Assembly: GCA_018873245.2 (NCBI GenBank)
Contig: JAEMBT020000004.1
Span: forward strand, 3,582,573-3,646,572
Direction: 5' to 3'
Length of the DNA stretch: 64,000 bases
DNA from: Archegozetes longisetosus
Lineage: Eukaryota; Arthropoda; Arachnida; Sarcoptiformes; Trhypochthoniidae
In this document: positions 36,723 to 50,059 of the stretch, piece by piece
How the letters are laid out: each line of letters opens with the position of its first letter
Numbering within the stretch: the stretch's first letter is position 1
The notes under the pieces: generated by a model
Database searches by the model: none
Seen by the model: the letters and a program-made list of their open reading frames with translations, nothing else
What the model was told of the DNA's origin: nothing
Position numbers and translations under genes: made by a program

Positions 36723-39482
36723 TACCATCGAAATGACCCTCGATTTTCATTTTATGCTACAAATGAGTTTGGTCAAAGGTAAACTCAAAAAATGAATTCT
36801 ATGATCATCTGAATTGAGTAAAGATTTAAGACTACTTCGGAATTGATTGGAGTTTAGCGCAATTGTTAAGTGAAAATATAAACTCAAGTCTTGATTCTAG
36901 CCTTGAGTTCAAACAATTTCTTTTGGACTAGCCTTGAAGTTCAGACGCCCTGAAAGCTGACTGTCTTCAGCAGTTAGCTTATCATTAACCGCTTGTTTTA
37001 TAGCAAATGCCAGTATTGATGAAAGATTTTATAATAAAAAATCAGTCAATCTATTAGTTATCAAACTTACCTTTCCTGGGTAAACATTTGCTCGTTCGCA
37101 ATTTATGCTCATCAAAGCAGTTATGTCTTCATGTATCTAATTCAGTGCATGCGTATTTGATAATTCTTGTAACATTTCTTAGCTATAAATAACGAAGATC
37201 ATAGACTTAAGCTGAGCCTAGACTCTAGGCTCGGCCCGAGAGCCTTTTCGAGCCTACAGGCTGAGACGACTGAACCTGAAAATTTCTCATGAAATTCATA
37301 TTAAACTGTGAAATCTTGAGTTCTACTTTCAAAATCCCTAATTACAGAAATATATATTCAAAGCGATACTTGAGAATAAACGAATGAATCACAAATCATA
37401 AGACTCATTTAAAACACCGCTCACAATCCTTTAGATAATTTCAATCTCTTTTCAGTAGTAATAATGTTTAGTAAATGTTCTGACTTTTATGTATTAATGA
37501 TAGATGTTATTTTAAATTTTTCGTTTTATGATATTTAGGTCAATGTTTCAGTTTAAACTCTAAACTCAGGTCCGGGCTAAGCCTGCGGTTTTCTGTATAG
37601 GCTTAGGCTAAGATTCAGGTTCGTAGTTTTCGAGCCTGTGCTCTTCATTAAAAAGGAGTCAAAAACAACAAAGCTAGAGCACAGGCGATTCTGTAACTTG
37701 TGTTAGATCACAACTTAAGTTTGCAAACGCTGCAACGATTTTTGACTCACAGTTTGAATTGAATATAAATTCCTATTCATTTCTATGTAAGACTTAAATG
37801 TATTTAATAAAATTTTGAGTGTTTGTTATTTTGTCACTTGTTTGAAAACTTTGAAAAGACTTCGTAAAACATAGAAATCAATATGCCATTTTATCATTTC
37901 AAGTTGCAAAGTGATATCTCACTAATGATTAGGCGAAGAATCGAGATATTGATTTGTTTCTCAAAAATGAGATTCAATCCTCGTTAAAAAATTTATTGTT
38001 AATTTTTTAATGAATTCTCACTTTATATTGATAAGAAAGTGACAAAACTGACAAAATATCTATCTTATATGAAAAGCACTATTATCTGTGTTCATGTATC
38101 TCCATCATTATTTAAGATCAACAAATCTCATAGCCTCAAGAGTGGTATCATTTTGGTCAGTAAGACTGTGGACTCGAGCTAGGCTGTTTAGTTTACTGTG
38201 AAGTGGTACTTTAATAATGCAAAGCTTAAGTTTTGACCAATTTTTTACTTTTGCACACCACCACTTATCAGTCTTAATTCTCGGATCATAAGTGGGTACT
38301 ACAGTCTTGAAAGATTTAATATAATCATTAATAACTAGAAGTCGTGATAATAGAAGTTAGCTCATTTTAAATCTATATGTAATATATATATTCAATATAT
38401 ATTATTCATTATTAATTTACTCGTAAATGGCTGATTCATATTTTTACAAGAAAACTGATAGCTGAAAATTAAAATAAATTACTTTTCAAGTTCCAAAGTA
38501 ACCGGCGGCCACCCTCGGTAACCGATATGCCCTAATTCAAGCTCGCAGTTCAACCTAATCCGACGATACTACTCTTAAGTTTTATTGGATTAGTAGTTCT
38601 TGAGTTATAGGGCACGGGACACAAACAAACGTGCGAACAAGCTGTGCTTTTAGTGTACAGATATTTTTCAAATCTTTATAATTCAATAACTATTTAAATT
38701 TGGTATAAAAAGCACTTTTGATAATGCTTAGGATAAAAATTGAATGATAAAAGAACTTTAACCCAATCAACTAAACAGTTCTAGTTAATTTAATGTGAAT
38801 TGTGCAACATTTCCTATAGTGCGCATTATTTTCTGGTAATGAAGCTTTACCATCATGTTCTATACATATTCGATTTTGCAATTACATTGCAATACAACGA
38901 CAGGTCTGATGCTCCAGAGAGGGTCTCGCTACCAGAATTGCGAAAAATTAAAAGTAGTTAAATTCATCATTTTTGATAGACAAATTATTATACGATTATA
39001 AGCAAATTTGGGTCTAAATTTTTGAGAATTTTCACGAAATTGAAGACTTTTCATCGATTTCACTGACATGAGTATTTCAAATCATTATTCGTTTAAAGTT
39101 AGTAAAATAGCATTCGTTTTAGCGAATAGGAAGCAACATTAACTGACTGATTAATAAAAAGTTTTTTTTGCCGAAATAAGTTTTAAATCTTACCAAAAAG
39201 GTCAACTTCAGTTAAGCAAACTCAGATTTTGATATCGAGCTCAGCGGACACGGACTTAGACTCCAAAAATGTTAGAAACTGTTACTGTCATTAGAACATC
39301 TCTAAAAATACTAAAAACGTCAATTTGACATGAATTTTTAAAACTCAAATGATAACGTCAGATATATCAGAATAAAGCAAATGAATTTGTGACAGGTACA
39401 AAACATCCAAATGTAGTGTTTTAGAGTCGATAATACTGTGAGTCATAGAACGAATTTTAGTTCTTAACAGAATTGTGTCGAA
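36723..39482. other. Intergenic, with two small GC-richer patches
   Basis: No gene was found. Short GC-richer patches occur near 37210-37270 (AGCCTAGACTCTAGGCTCGG), 37560-37650 and 38500-38640 (ACCGGCGGCCACCCTCGG, CGGGACACAAACAAACGTGC). These may be degraded retroelement pieces but no family can be named. Confidence 0.35.
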
Positions 39483-42400
39483 ATGGCTGATAAGTCGATA
39501 TGCTATGAGTTTGAATCAAACAAGACTTATTCTTTTTTTCCAAATCAAGTAATTAATCAAACGATTAGTGTGACATTCTTACGATGGCCTCCATATGTTG
39601 TACTCACTCAAAAGTCATTCGGTAGACCACTTTTTGAAATTTGTGGTCCAATCATGAAATTGTTTGAAGAATTCATTTTAAGACAGAGAGTGAAGTAAGT
39701 TATCATTAGATTTTCAATTAATTGATATCAAAGTAAAGTCAAAGTACAAATAAATTCAAAGAGGCTTTAAATTGATCTCTTAGTAAAAGAGCTAAAGAGG
39801 AGATAATCCTCATATCTGTTAAAATATAGTTTCTTATCAAACATCGATTCTAAAGACATGCTTAAGTAATGCTTAATGAATTATGTTTTGACCTAATAAT
39901 CAAATGAACTGAAGTCGCATCATCAAAACTTTATCTAAAATAAATTACTTAGATGTTGTATTTAAGTCCACTTATGTCCATTACTTTAAGTGATAGGCCA
40001 AAGTAAATATGAGTTTAAAGGAAGGGATTTGGGGTTTGTATCTTCTTAGGTATCAAAAATTTTTGCAAATTATTTTCAGTAACTTTTGGCATGGAACAGT
40101 TGAAAATGAAATCATATCTGTTATATGTACTTATCAATAGATACCTTATGAAAATGTCTAAACATATAATATTATTGTTGGATGGATCACAAAGTACTTG
40201 TAGAGAGTAATGCTATTTTTGCCTTTAGTTCGATTATTCCATTATTTGCTACGCAATTTTTTTACTAAAAGGCGAACAGAATGATAGTTTTTCTTTAAAA
40301 ATATCTTAATCACATCACATGAAAACTCACAAAAGCAAAGAATTTTTGTTCTTTAATATCTCACAAACGCAATAAGTTAAGCAAATGAAACTTTGAAGGC
40401 TGATAGTGATATAATAGACCATTTAAATGAATACATGAGGTTTTGCAACATTACTCTTAATGCATTGTTATAGTGATTTTTAAAATTAAAAAAATCAAAT
40501 CTTTCATTTCAACTGCATTACTCCCAACTGCATCAACCTAATTTCTTTGGAATTAAATACTTGGAGGTAGGCCATATGTAAGATAGAGAAGTTTGGTTGA
40601 AACACCTGTGGGTAATGCAGTAAAAATGAAAGATTTGATTTTTTCAAACTTTTAAAATCACTATAACAATGCATTAAGAGTAACGTTACAAAACCTCACG
40701 TATTCATGGGGTTACCACCTCACCCGCGAGTTACCGTCAGCTCCCGCGACCCGCATGGGACACGTGCGGGTGTATAGAGTCTCCCGCATACAAATAAATA
40801 TTGAGTATCAAAACGTATATATATTCACACTTAATACACTTTTAGTGCATTGCTTTTTGTGTTAGGTTTTGATACATTCTCAAACACTATTATATTTTGC
40901 ATGCACACATTTCACAGATTCATTTCACCTTAATCTCAAAGGATACTTTATAAACATACATGCCGGGGAATTTAAAGTGTACAATGAGATATTAATGTTA
41001 AAATATTTAGGACTTAGAAAACTCTTATCAATCAGAGATTGTTGAGTGCGTCTTATGTATTCCCATAGCCAATGATTATGTTGAACGCATATTTAGTATC
41101 ATGAAAAATATTTGGACCGATGAACGCAACTTAATGAGTGTTAATTTAGTAAAAGCAGAAATATGTACGAAAATGAATTTTCAAATGTCATGCATTGATT
41201 TTGCTAATTATGTTTCCAAAAATTTTGAACTTTTAAACGCCGCAAAATCTAATAAAAAATACACATTTAAATTTAAATCCCAAAATAATGTATAAATTCA
41301 ATGATTGTATCGTGTTTTGCATATATCGACATATTTCACAAAATTTTTGTATCATTCTCTAATAAATAATTTTCACTGAAGTTTTGTTGCAAAAAGTTCT
41401 TAGTCTCCCCTTAAATTTGGAAAGCACCCGCAAGCCCCTTGATCTGAGGTGGCAACCCTACGTATTCATTTAAATGGCCTATTATATCACTATCAGCCTT
41501 CAAAGTTTCATTTGCTTAACTTATTGCGTTTTTGAGATATTAAAGAACAAAAATTCTTTGCTTTTGTGAGTTTTCATGTGATGTGATTAAGATATTTTAA
41601 AAGCAAACTATCATTCTGTTCACCTTTTAGAAACCAAATTGCATACTAACTAACTGGAATAATCGAACTTAAGGCAAAAGTTAACATTATCTCCTGACAT
41701 GTACTTTTTTCTAAATCCTTAACTAAATAAAAATATATTTTTTCGAAATAAATTGAGATTAAAACAAATTTTTACAAAATTTTTCAATCACAAGTTGAGT
41801 AAGTTTTAAATTTTGGTCATAATTTTGTTGATATGTTAGTTTCAGAGTATCGATAGAACTGGAAGGATTTACTAAATTGAAGGACTATATTTTCGGTAGT
41901 ACTGCTCATGAAAGATATGTGCCGATTTTTCCTATGTATCCGTCTGAGTTGGCTGATAATAATTTATTCGAAGATTATTTCGAATATTCTGAACCGGTCG
42001 AAGAATTCTCTTCAGGACACACACCTTCACTCACCGAACCTGAAGATAAACCTAATTTCATGTATTTGCTCAATTTTGAGCCTCAGGTTTGGATTTGGAT
42101 CTTAGTAAGTTTACCAATCATGGCTGGATTTATAACTACCATAAGGAGAAGTGTCGAAAATTTCTTATCTTATATGTGGAATCTTTCGGCTGGTTTCCTA
42201 CCGGATTTAATGGTTAATATTCGGCGAGTATTTCTTGAGAGGATTTCATTAACTATTTGGCTATTGATTGGTGGAATTACCATAATTAACTATCTTGGAG
42301 AATATTCTTGGAGTGCTACGGAAATTAAACCTCCGGTTAAGAAAACCGATTCCTGGCATGATTTGCACTACGAATGGAAAGGTAAGAAAGTATTAAAAAT

Positions 42401-43079
42401 AAAGTTCGGTTAGATTAATGATTTCTCTATTAATGATAAATTAGTTATGACTCAAGATTTCAAGAACAGAATAGAAGTATTTGACTTCTTTGAAGTGATT
42501 CAAAGTCAAGGATATCTATTTGAAAGATGCTTCAAAGATAAATATGTCTTGGTTTTTGAACCAAGGGCTTTGATCTATTATAAGCAAATAATTGACCACG
42601 TGAATAAATTCAGAATGAATTCGAAGGTCTTTCAGGGGTATGACTTTCATGTACCCAAAACTGGTGGAGGAACTGTTCCGTATTTCATTGGTATAAAACC
42701 AAGCTCGACTTATTCGAAGGAAAATCTCGATAAGATGTCGGAATAAAATTTCTTAGTATTTTCGTTGTTTTATATTTACTTAATTTTTGCATTCGACAGA
42801 ATAATGCAAACTAAGGAAAGTGGTATCTATGACTATTGGATGAAACAGACGTTACGTATGAGCTCTATATCTGGTGATACTGGTGACGAGAGGGTGGGTG
42901 AGGAGAATGATTACCAGAGCTTGACTTTGAATAACTTTAACGGAGTCATCAAACTATTTGCTTGCGGCGTGATACTATCGGTCATTATATTTATGATCGA
43001 GTGGATTCACTACTTATTCAGCAATTTTATAGTCAGTTATGTCAAGAGATTGATTCATCGAATTTTGCAGAATTTATAA
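39483..43079 (+). CDS. Divergent ionotropic (glutamate-like) receptor, 4 exons
   Basis: Exons are 39483-39694, 41846-42381, 42445-42736 and 42800-43079 (phases 2, 1, 2), giving 439 residues. Exon 1 begins S1 of the ligand-binding domain (VTFLRWPPYVVLTQKSFG...ICGPIMKLFEEF). Exon 2 carries the end of S1 (TAHERYVPIFPMYP), TM1 (about 152-170), the pore region and TM3 (about 203-223, TIWLLIGGITIINYLGEYS). Exon 3 is S2, and exon 4 holds KESGIYDYW and TM4 (about 396-420). There is no signal peptide and no amino-terminal domain. The S1 piece expected between exons 1 and 2 exists only as a damaged exon near 40083, so the copy may be non-functional. Donor 3 (GTCGGA) is weak. The family forms ligand-gated cation channels, often chemosensory in arthropods. 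Confidence 0.7.
39762..40130 (+). pseudogene. Damaged receptor exon and intron piece in intron 1
   Basis: After acceptor TTTTCAG (ending 40082) the sequence reads NFWHGTVENEIISVI in the frame required by exon 1. It then hits a stop at CTYQ-stop, where the related copy at 16.96 kb continues SDMILVGDQFN. No donor with the phase needed for exon 2 is present. It is probably the original S1 exon, now broken and skipped. The upstream intron DNA matches 16660-16960. Confidence 0.55.
40190..41708. repeat. Fold-back element (arms over 300 bp) interrupted by a hAT element
   Basis: The left arm 40190-40525 is mirrored by 40612-40707 plus 41462-41708. Shared words include ACATCACATGAAAACTCACA, GCTGATAGTGATATAATAGR and AATGCATTGTTATAGTGATT. 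The right arm is continuous only after removing 40708-41461, so the hAT element inserted into a pre-existing fold-back. The whole nest lies in intron 1 of the receptor gene. Confidence 0.8.
40708..41461 (+). mobile_element. Internally deleted hAT element with 8-bp TSD
   Basis: The ends GGGGTTACCACCTCA and (mirrored) TAGGGTTGCCACCTCA are the inverted repeats. GTATTCAT flanks both sides (40700-40707 and 41462-41469). Inside, 41030-41295 encodes the C-terminal dimerisation segment of a ZBED5-like hAT transposase (IANDYVERIFSIMKNIWTDE...NLVKAEI, ending QNNV-stop). The rest of the transposase is deleted. Confidence 0.8.
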
Positions 43080-43574
<495 letters not shown>

Positions 43575-43584
43575 TGTTTTATAC

Positions 43585-44485
43585 TTGCAATGCTCTGTTG
43601 AATTTTTTTGGTTGAAATACCAGTAAATAACTGTTGAAAATCAAAGATCAATGTATCTTAAATACTAAAATTGATAAATTGGTCGCCAATTTGATCCCAA
43701 TTAGATTAATGATTACGTATTTAGTTGTAATTAATTAGTTATGATGCAACGCAAACTTTTACAGAAGTTTATCGTATAGTAAACACGCTAGTTTTTAAAA
43801 TGGAGTTCTATATGGCTGTCAAATGCCTATTATGGTTTACGAGCTAAATTTCAATTCAACATAAAAGGTAGAAATAACATAATTACTATGTGGTCACTAA
43901 TTGTGAATCAGTTTTCAGCTGATAAGTTAAAAAATTCAAAAATTTTTGAGCTAAATCTGGCCTAGGTGAAGATATGGTAGAGTCACTTGAATTTCAAGAT
44001 ATTTTGTTCAAAACTGGAAAAATAAGTGTAAAGAATGTGATAAATTTTTTTTATAAAATGCAGTATTTGTGAATACTTCCTCTGTTTCGATCATTTTTTG
44101 TTACTTATCATTTTCATGAATAATTAATGTGTTTGATTTGTTTTTTAAAATAATTTTTTGATTTTTAAATAAGCTTCACAGCATATCAATTGTAAAAAGT
44201 GAATTTGAATTGAAGTAAACTATAATAAAAGTTTGACGAGCCGTATAAAACTCTATTTTAATAGCGCACATGTTTTCTACGCGCTGAACCTCTGTAAAAG
44301 TTCACATTGACTCTTAACTAATTAATTATAACTAAATACGTAACCATTAACATAATTATGATCAAAGTCCCAGTGCTGGCTAATTTATCAATTTTAATAT
44401 TAAAAATACATTGATCTTTGATTATTTATAGTTATTTACTGGTAATTCAACTAGCAAAATTCAACAGTGCATTGTTGGTCTTTGT
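43585..44485. repeat. Fold-back element, arms about 280 bp
   Basis: 43585-43865 and 44205-44485 are imperfect reverse complements. They share AATACCAGTAAATAACTGTT-like, AATCAAAGATCAATGTAT and ACGTATTTAGTTRTAATTAA in mirror orientation. A spacer of about 340 bp has no coding frame. The compound microsatellite abuts its left end. Confidence 0.75.
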
Positions 44486-45023
44486 TTGAGACATTGGATT
44501 AAATCTTAGCATAAGCTATTCAACAGACATTTGCTTTTAAACGAACAATCAACATTATCTTCACCTAAACTTTAAATTTATCACTGCATTACCAAAAATA
44601 CAGATATGGATATTAAATATCGATTGATGTAAGCACTAATACAAATGATTAGCTTGATTTGACTTAAGATAACATTACTATGATACTATAATAAAACATT
44701 CGGCTTAAGTTCAATTATTAAATCAAAACTAAATCAAACCGAATCGAAAGCTGAAAGCACTATGTTGAAACTATAGCAAGTGACTATGAAATGTTTAAAG
44801 AAATCTATACAATCAAAGTAATAATTCGATATAAATTAACAAACGAACAAATAATAAAAGCATTTGAATGCTATTGTTACGGAAGTTAAATAAGGTTAGA
44901 TTGTATTTAAATGAATTTAAGAATAGCATAAAAGAATAGAATTTTAAATTAAATTTTTTAAGCAATACCGCTAAATACTTGAATAATTAGTTACTTTTTG
45001 ATTATTTCTATAAAATTAAGCAT

Positions 45024-45694
45024 ATCAATGCGTTAGTCGAAGAGTAGCCTCTCTTCAAAGCTTAGAAAACTTAAAGGACTTATAGAAAAGTTTAAGAAAA
45101 AGTTGAAACCTTTAGGTCTAAAATTTAGTCATTATAACCAAATTTTTCTAATGCTGCTTATCTTTAACCTTTTAACAATAATAACTCGTTTTCATAAAAT
45201 AAATATTTATTTTCGTAAAATGAAGTAAAAAATTTTATTTTCAAAACAAATCAAATTATTTTATGTGCAAAAATGAAAATAAAACTTAAAGGGAAAAAAT
45301 CTGAAAATATTAAAAAGGATGTTTTGAAAGGGAACCAACATTTTGCACATCGTTCAGGGAAAATAATTCAACTGAGAAGACAAACTCTTGTTTTTGATTG
45401 TTTTTGTGTTTTAAGAACTTTTCATTTTGTTTGCTATAAAAATAAAGCTTATTCGAAATATAATAAATTTTTTTCGTTAGAGTTTTAACAAGTCAATGAA
45501 TCTGATTTGTTGATAAGTATGATTTACGAATGAGTAATTAGTTTAATGCGTATTTAACAATAAGCATTACTAATCAATCAAAGACTATACAACTGGTCAT
45601 TTCATTATTAATCATAGGGAAAGTTTTGTATTAGTTAAGCCCTTTATGGATTTTAGTAGAGTAACAGAGGCTACTCAGAGACTAACGCATTGAT
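45024..45694. repeat. Complete copy of the dispersed TIR repeat (also at 1-555)
   Basis: The ends ATCAATGCGTTAGTC and (mirrored) ATCAATGCGTTAGTC are followed by GAGTAGCCTCT on both sides, giving inverted repeats of about 28 bp. The interior shares several blocks with 1-555. The 71-codon frame at 45273-45488 is not conserved between the copies. Confidence 0.7.
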
Positions 45695-47261
45695 ATAATA
45701 ATTATAATAATAGATTTATTCAGCAAAGTTAAGAATTCACAACACGTTAAAATCTTATAACGGAATATCAATAAAAGTTTTACAAAATTTTTAAGTTACT
45801 TTCATTTCTTACATGAATCAGTGAATTATTAAAAAGATTTGTATCATAAGTAAAAAATATTTATTATATAATTCTAATCTATTAAATGGCTTATGAATGA
45901 AATATCCATTCCTAGAGCTATTATAAGAGTACAATTTGTTAAATCAGTTCAAGAGAACAGTTTTATATTTATATTACATTGGGAACTAGTTTCAATGATT
46001 GAATTTCTCGCCATTTTAAGCTTATTATGTTTAAAGCTCTCAATCTTTCGTCGTATTTGTTATCATATTTTCCTAATTTATTACAAATAAATTTAGTTAT
46101 TCTTTTCTTAATTCTTTCTATACTATCACATTGTGTCTTATTTGGAGTGATACACACGACTATGTATTACTCTAAATATTAACAAATAAATAAATTCATA
46201 TCTCTTCATATGTTAGTCTTTATGCTCTATAAGCATCGATTTTTCCTTCTTGAAAGTCATTCAATTTCTTTCTTTACTGATTCTGGATCAAAATTTAATA
46301 AAATCGAATACTTATTTACTGTTAATTCAGAGTCCATGCGATACATATTTTACTTATGAAGAATTTTTTGAATAAAAGTTTAAATAAACCTAATTTGAGC
46401 TTTTACTAAACATAAAAATAAGAATACAAAATATTAAAAGAATTTTATTCAAAACATTTGAAATACTTTTATTGTTAAATATTTTTGGATTATATGCAGA
46501 ATAACAACGAATAATTTCAGAATCTACCATAAATCAAAATTATATGTATTATTGACAAAAAGAATAATGTTTAAACCTGGCGCTATTTATTAAGGTATCT
46601 TTCATTAGTTTTATGAAGCAAAACAGTTGAATGAGTAAAGGGGCAAATTAGGAGTTGATTAATTACTTGAAAAGTTTTAAATAATTAGAGACTTACAATA
46701 ATGAGATCTAATGAGTCACTTTTTTCTTACAGTATATAAGTCAATTGAAATTTTCCTAGAAATAATACGCATCTTTGCTAACAGTTCTCTACAAAGACTA
46801 TTTTATTTTCAACTGATTTAAAGTATTATCGTACAAAAAAGTATATGTTAAATAAAGTTTTTACGCGCCTTACATACTTGAGAACCACATTAATATTTAC
46901 GTAATCAAGATTTTGAAAGCTTTTATAAACTTTAGTTTAGATCTAACTTATGGCAAAACAAATTAATGAACTTTATCATTAATCGATTTACTGATAAGGA
47001 ATTCATAAACTATTTACTTTGCATTCAACTTTTCTCAGCTACTTATTTCATGAATTTAAGCTACTTATGTTCGATACAAAATATAACGCATATAGAGATT
47101 TAAAGACAAGTTTCGCATTTTATGACTCATATTAGGAATAATACTTATCAAAATAATATGAATATTTATTTATTCAATCTTTCCCTTATTTGGTTCAATT
47201 CTCATAGGCTTCTATTGTTTTTAAGCGCACATTTTGATATAATACTTTTTTGACTAATAGT
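45695..47261. other. AT-rich intergenic, nothing recognised
   Basis: Only short frames are present, with no motif and no clear repeat. Confidence 0.45.
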
Positions 47262-47475
47262 ACACTTAGAGCAATTGGATGGAATCATTGAAATTTGTGT
47301 GGTGGTCCAGGAAGGCGTATTTGGGGGTCAGGTTCGATTCTCCAGATTAAAAAATAATAGGCACTAAAACTATTTATTCGTTACTAGTTAATGATCTAAT
47401 GATTAGGCAGGAACTGAATCAGCCCCACCAATCACTTTGAACAACACCAGAAAAAGACTACTGATTATATTTTTT
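47262..47475 (+). repeat. Possible tRNA-derived SINE
   Basis: TTAGAGCAATTGGATGG resembles a tRNA A-box region. The stretch GGTTCGATTCTCC at 47331-47343 is a near-perfect internal B box, about 50 bp further on. The intervening and following DNA does not fold as a complete tRNA, and a T-rich tail occurs near 47470. A degraded tRNA pseudogene is the alternative. Confidence 0.35.
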
Positions 47476-47587
47476 TTACAAATCTTAAATATATGTCAAC
47501 TCAAATCAAGAGTTGCAAAAGTACAAAAAAGTGACTCAATTTAAGTTGAATAGGGGTGTGAACTGACTTTTAGGTCAGGTTCAACTC

Positions 47588-48066
47588 AATTACAATTTCA
47601 TATCTTCAAAAGTATATTTAATGACAAAATAATAATTACATATCTAATGAATATACTCGCCTCCCACCCGATTGACAAAAGCCCAGCGAGGTCAGAGGTT
47701 ATACTTACCAGTTACACTTACAAAATGTAACTGGATTTCTTTCTTATAACCTGTTCGAAAGTAGCATCAAGCTAATATGAATTTGCAAATATTTAAAGTT
47801 TTATTTGAATTTTTTATTTTGACTTGCGGTATAAAGAATTTGTAAGAACAAGGAGAAAAAAATTAAAGTTATGAAAGTGAAGTTTAACTTCATACTGTCT
47901 ACGAAAAGTTATAAGAGGGAAATCAGTCTAAACAATATCGCCACTGGATAGTGTAACCTCTGACCTCACTGGGCCTTTGCCAACCAGACGGGACGCGAGT
48001 ATATTCATTAGGTATGTAATTATTTTTTTGCCATTAAATATACATTTGAAGATATGAAATTGCAAT
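47588..48066. repeat. MITE with about 125-bp inverted repeats
   Basis: The arms 47588-47715 and 47940-48066 mirror each other (CAATTTCATATCTTCAAA, TAATGAATATACTCGC, CCCAGYGAGGTCAGAGGTTA). The GC-richer inner parts of the arms contrast with the AT-rich surroundings. There is no coding region. Confidence 0.75.
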
Positions 48067-48245
48067 TTTCACTGATTCCATCTAATAATACCTTTTTATT
48101 TGTACATCAAAGTAGTTGTTTATGGTAGGAATGAATAGAAAAGTTTCATCTCAAATTACTTATTTTGATTTTCCATTGTTGGTCCTGTATGGTTTACATA
48201 TTATTAATATATTTTATACATTATAAAATACATATAAATACATAT

Positions 48246-48247
<2 letters not shown>

Positions 48248-48298
<51 letters not shown>
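48248..48298. repeat. (CA)n(TA)n microsatellite
   Basis: CA units run to about 48275 and are followed by TA units to 48298. Confidence 0.95.
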
Positions 48299-48299
<1 letters not shown>

Positions 48300-48534
48300 T
48301 GTTATATAATATTTTACATATTATTAAGTTATCTAATATATCTACTATATCTATATATCTAATACATCTAATATATTAATATGTTGACAATATTCATCTA
48401 TTATCGATCTCAGACTTGAAGACTTACGCCACGTAAATATATTTATTTAAAAAAATTCAACAAAAAATAAAGCAATCTTACACAAATGAATATCAATTTC
48501 GTAATTAAAATATCTCAAAAAGATTATGGGCCGA

Positions 48535-49204
48535 ATTTCACTCATGATTCAATGTTTTCTCAAAGCTGTTTTATTATTTTAGATTTATATCATTTCTAGA
48601 GAAAATAAAACTAAAGAAAATTATAAATTTCACCAAATTATTTTAATGAATCTAATTTCTTTCAATGTAAATTACTTGTTAACTATAAAACTCATATAAT
48701 CTAGTCAAATTTATAAGAAATAAACAATTCTGAGCAAATGCATGACTCAACTCAAAATAAATACTATAATGGATTCGAATACAAGTGGTCTAATAAATCA
48801 ATATGATTGATGTCTTGATAGTAAAGACATCAGTTGACTATAATGTTGCAAATTGATGTATACCTAAGGTTTGATTCGTGATATAAATCAAATTTATTAA
48901 TTAGACAAGATTTTATTGAAGAAACCCTTTACTAATTGTCATCATAATAAATTATTGTAATCTATGTTTTCTTTTCTAGAATACTGTGCGTCTATCTTAA
49001 ATAGTTGCAATATTTTAGGGACAAATTATAAAGATATCTATAAATGGATGAAATCAATCTGGAATCATTACTTGAAAGCGAACAAATTGATTTAATTTAT
49101 AATTCTTATCCATTCATACAAAATATATTGAAGGCATTAATATGTCTTTAATAGGTTCAAAATTAATCTATGAATCAATGGTTGAGAGTGATATATTTTA
49201 TGTA
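48535..49204 (+). pseudogene. Receptor fragment D: duplicated upstream region plus broken exon 1
   Basis: 48535-48900 matches 59240-59625, the upstream region of the receptor at 61.5 kb. The start at 49044 reads MDEINLESLLESEQIDLIYN, the same exon 1 as in the other two copies (MDAINPKLFLESKEIELIYN, MNRIDLESLLESQEIEFIYN). A lost codon and then a 1-nt deletion near 49115 shift the frame. A Tc1-type MITE at 49205 cuts the exon before its donor. No later exons were found, so this is a truncated pseudogene. Confidence 0.75.
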
Positions 49205-49730
49205 CAGGGTTTAGCAACATCTTTTGCAAGGGGTATACAGCAAAAACTGCGGAAGCTACAAGTTTAAAGTAAATTTTATTGAATTCGTTATAAAAAATGG
49301 AAATAAAAGGTACAAATTTAATATTCAGTATGACCACCATTTGCGCGACGCACAGCATTAAGTCTTTCTGGATATGATAAAAGCAGCGTTTCTTTGAATG
49401 CAATGCATTTAATTCGGTCAATTAAACGCGTTTTTTCATTATCATATGTTCCGGCCATTACAAATGACATCAATTATAACAAAAACACTTTAAAAGAAAC
49501 GCCTTTGTTGTGTTTACAATTTATGGTCAGCTGATTTGTTATGTTTATACTCTATGGTCAGCTATTAGAAAAAAAACCTGTTTTAAAGCGCGAAATTCAA
49601 AATTTTTATTTTGACTGTTCAACTACCCAAATCATTTCCATTTTGATGGTATTTCAAAAATCTTTCAATATGTTCATATCATCGGTAGTTTTTGCTGTAT
49701 ACCCCTTGCAAAAGATCTTGTTAAACTCTG
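49205..49730. mobile_element. Deletion derivative of a Tc1-like element, TA TSD
   Basis: TA flanks (49203-49204, 49731-49732) surround inverted repeats of nearly 50 bp, containing GCAAGGGGTATACAGCAAAAAC in parts on both ends. On the minus strand around 49330-49460 a fragment reads RIKCIAFKETLLLSYPERL then RANGGHTEY-stop, the usual C-terminal end of Tc1-like transposases. The rest of the transposase is deleted. Confidence 0.75.
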
Positions 49731-50059
49731 TATAATTTTTCATCTATTGTAGTTTTTTCTGTCTATCTAAAAGGATTTTAGACACCCAGCACATAGTATG
49801 ATATTTCAATAGTCTGTTATAACTCATTAGGAGTATACATTATGTAGGTTGGCCAATTAGGGATATGATTTAAAATATTGTAGTTGCCTTAAATCATGAT
49901 TTTATTTGTTAAGAAAGGCCGTTGTGCATGTATAATTCAAAGTTTATTCTATGTAATTTATGAAATATTATCAGTAAAATAAAGATACAACTCTAAATGT
50001 GGTTTTACATTTTAAATCAACTTTTAAACCGTATCCAATATTGACACAAAAAACTGTTT

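Noticed and set aside
36531-36728. 65-codon frame with repeated QFSAR
   Set aside because: It is the translation of subterminal tandem repeats of a MITE.
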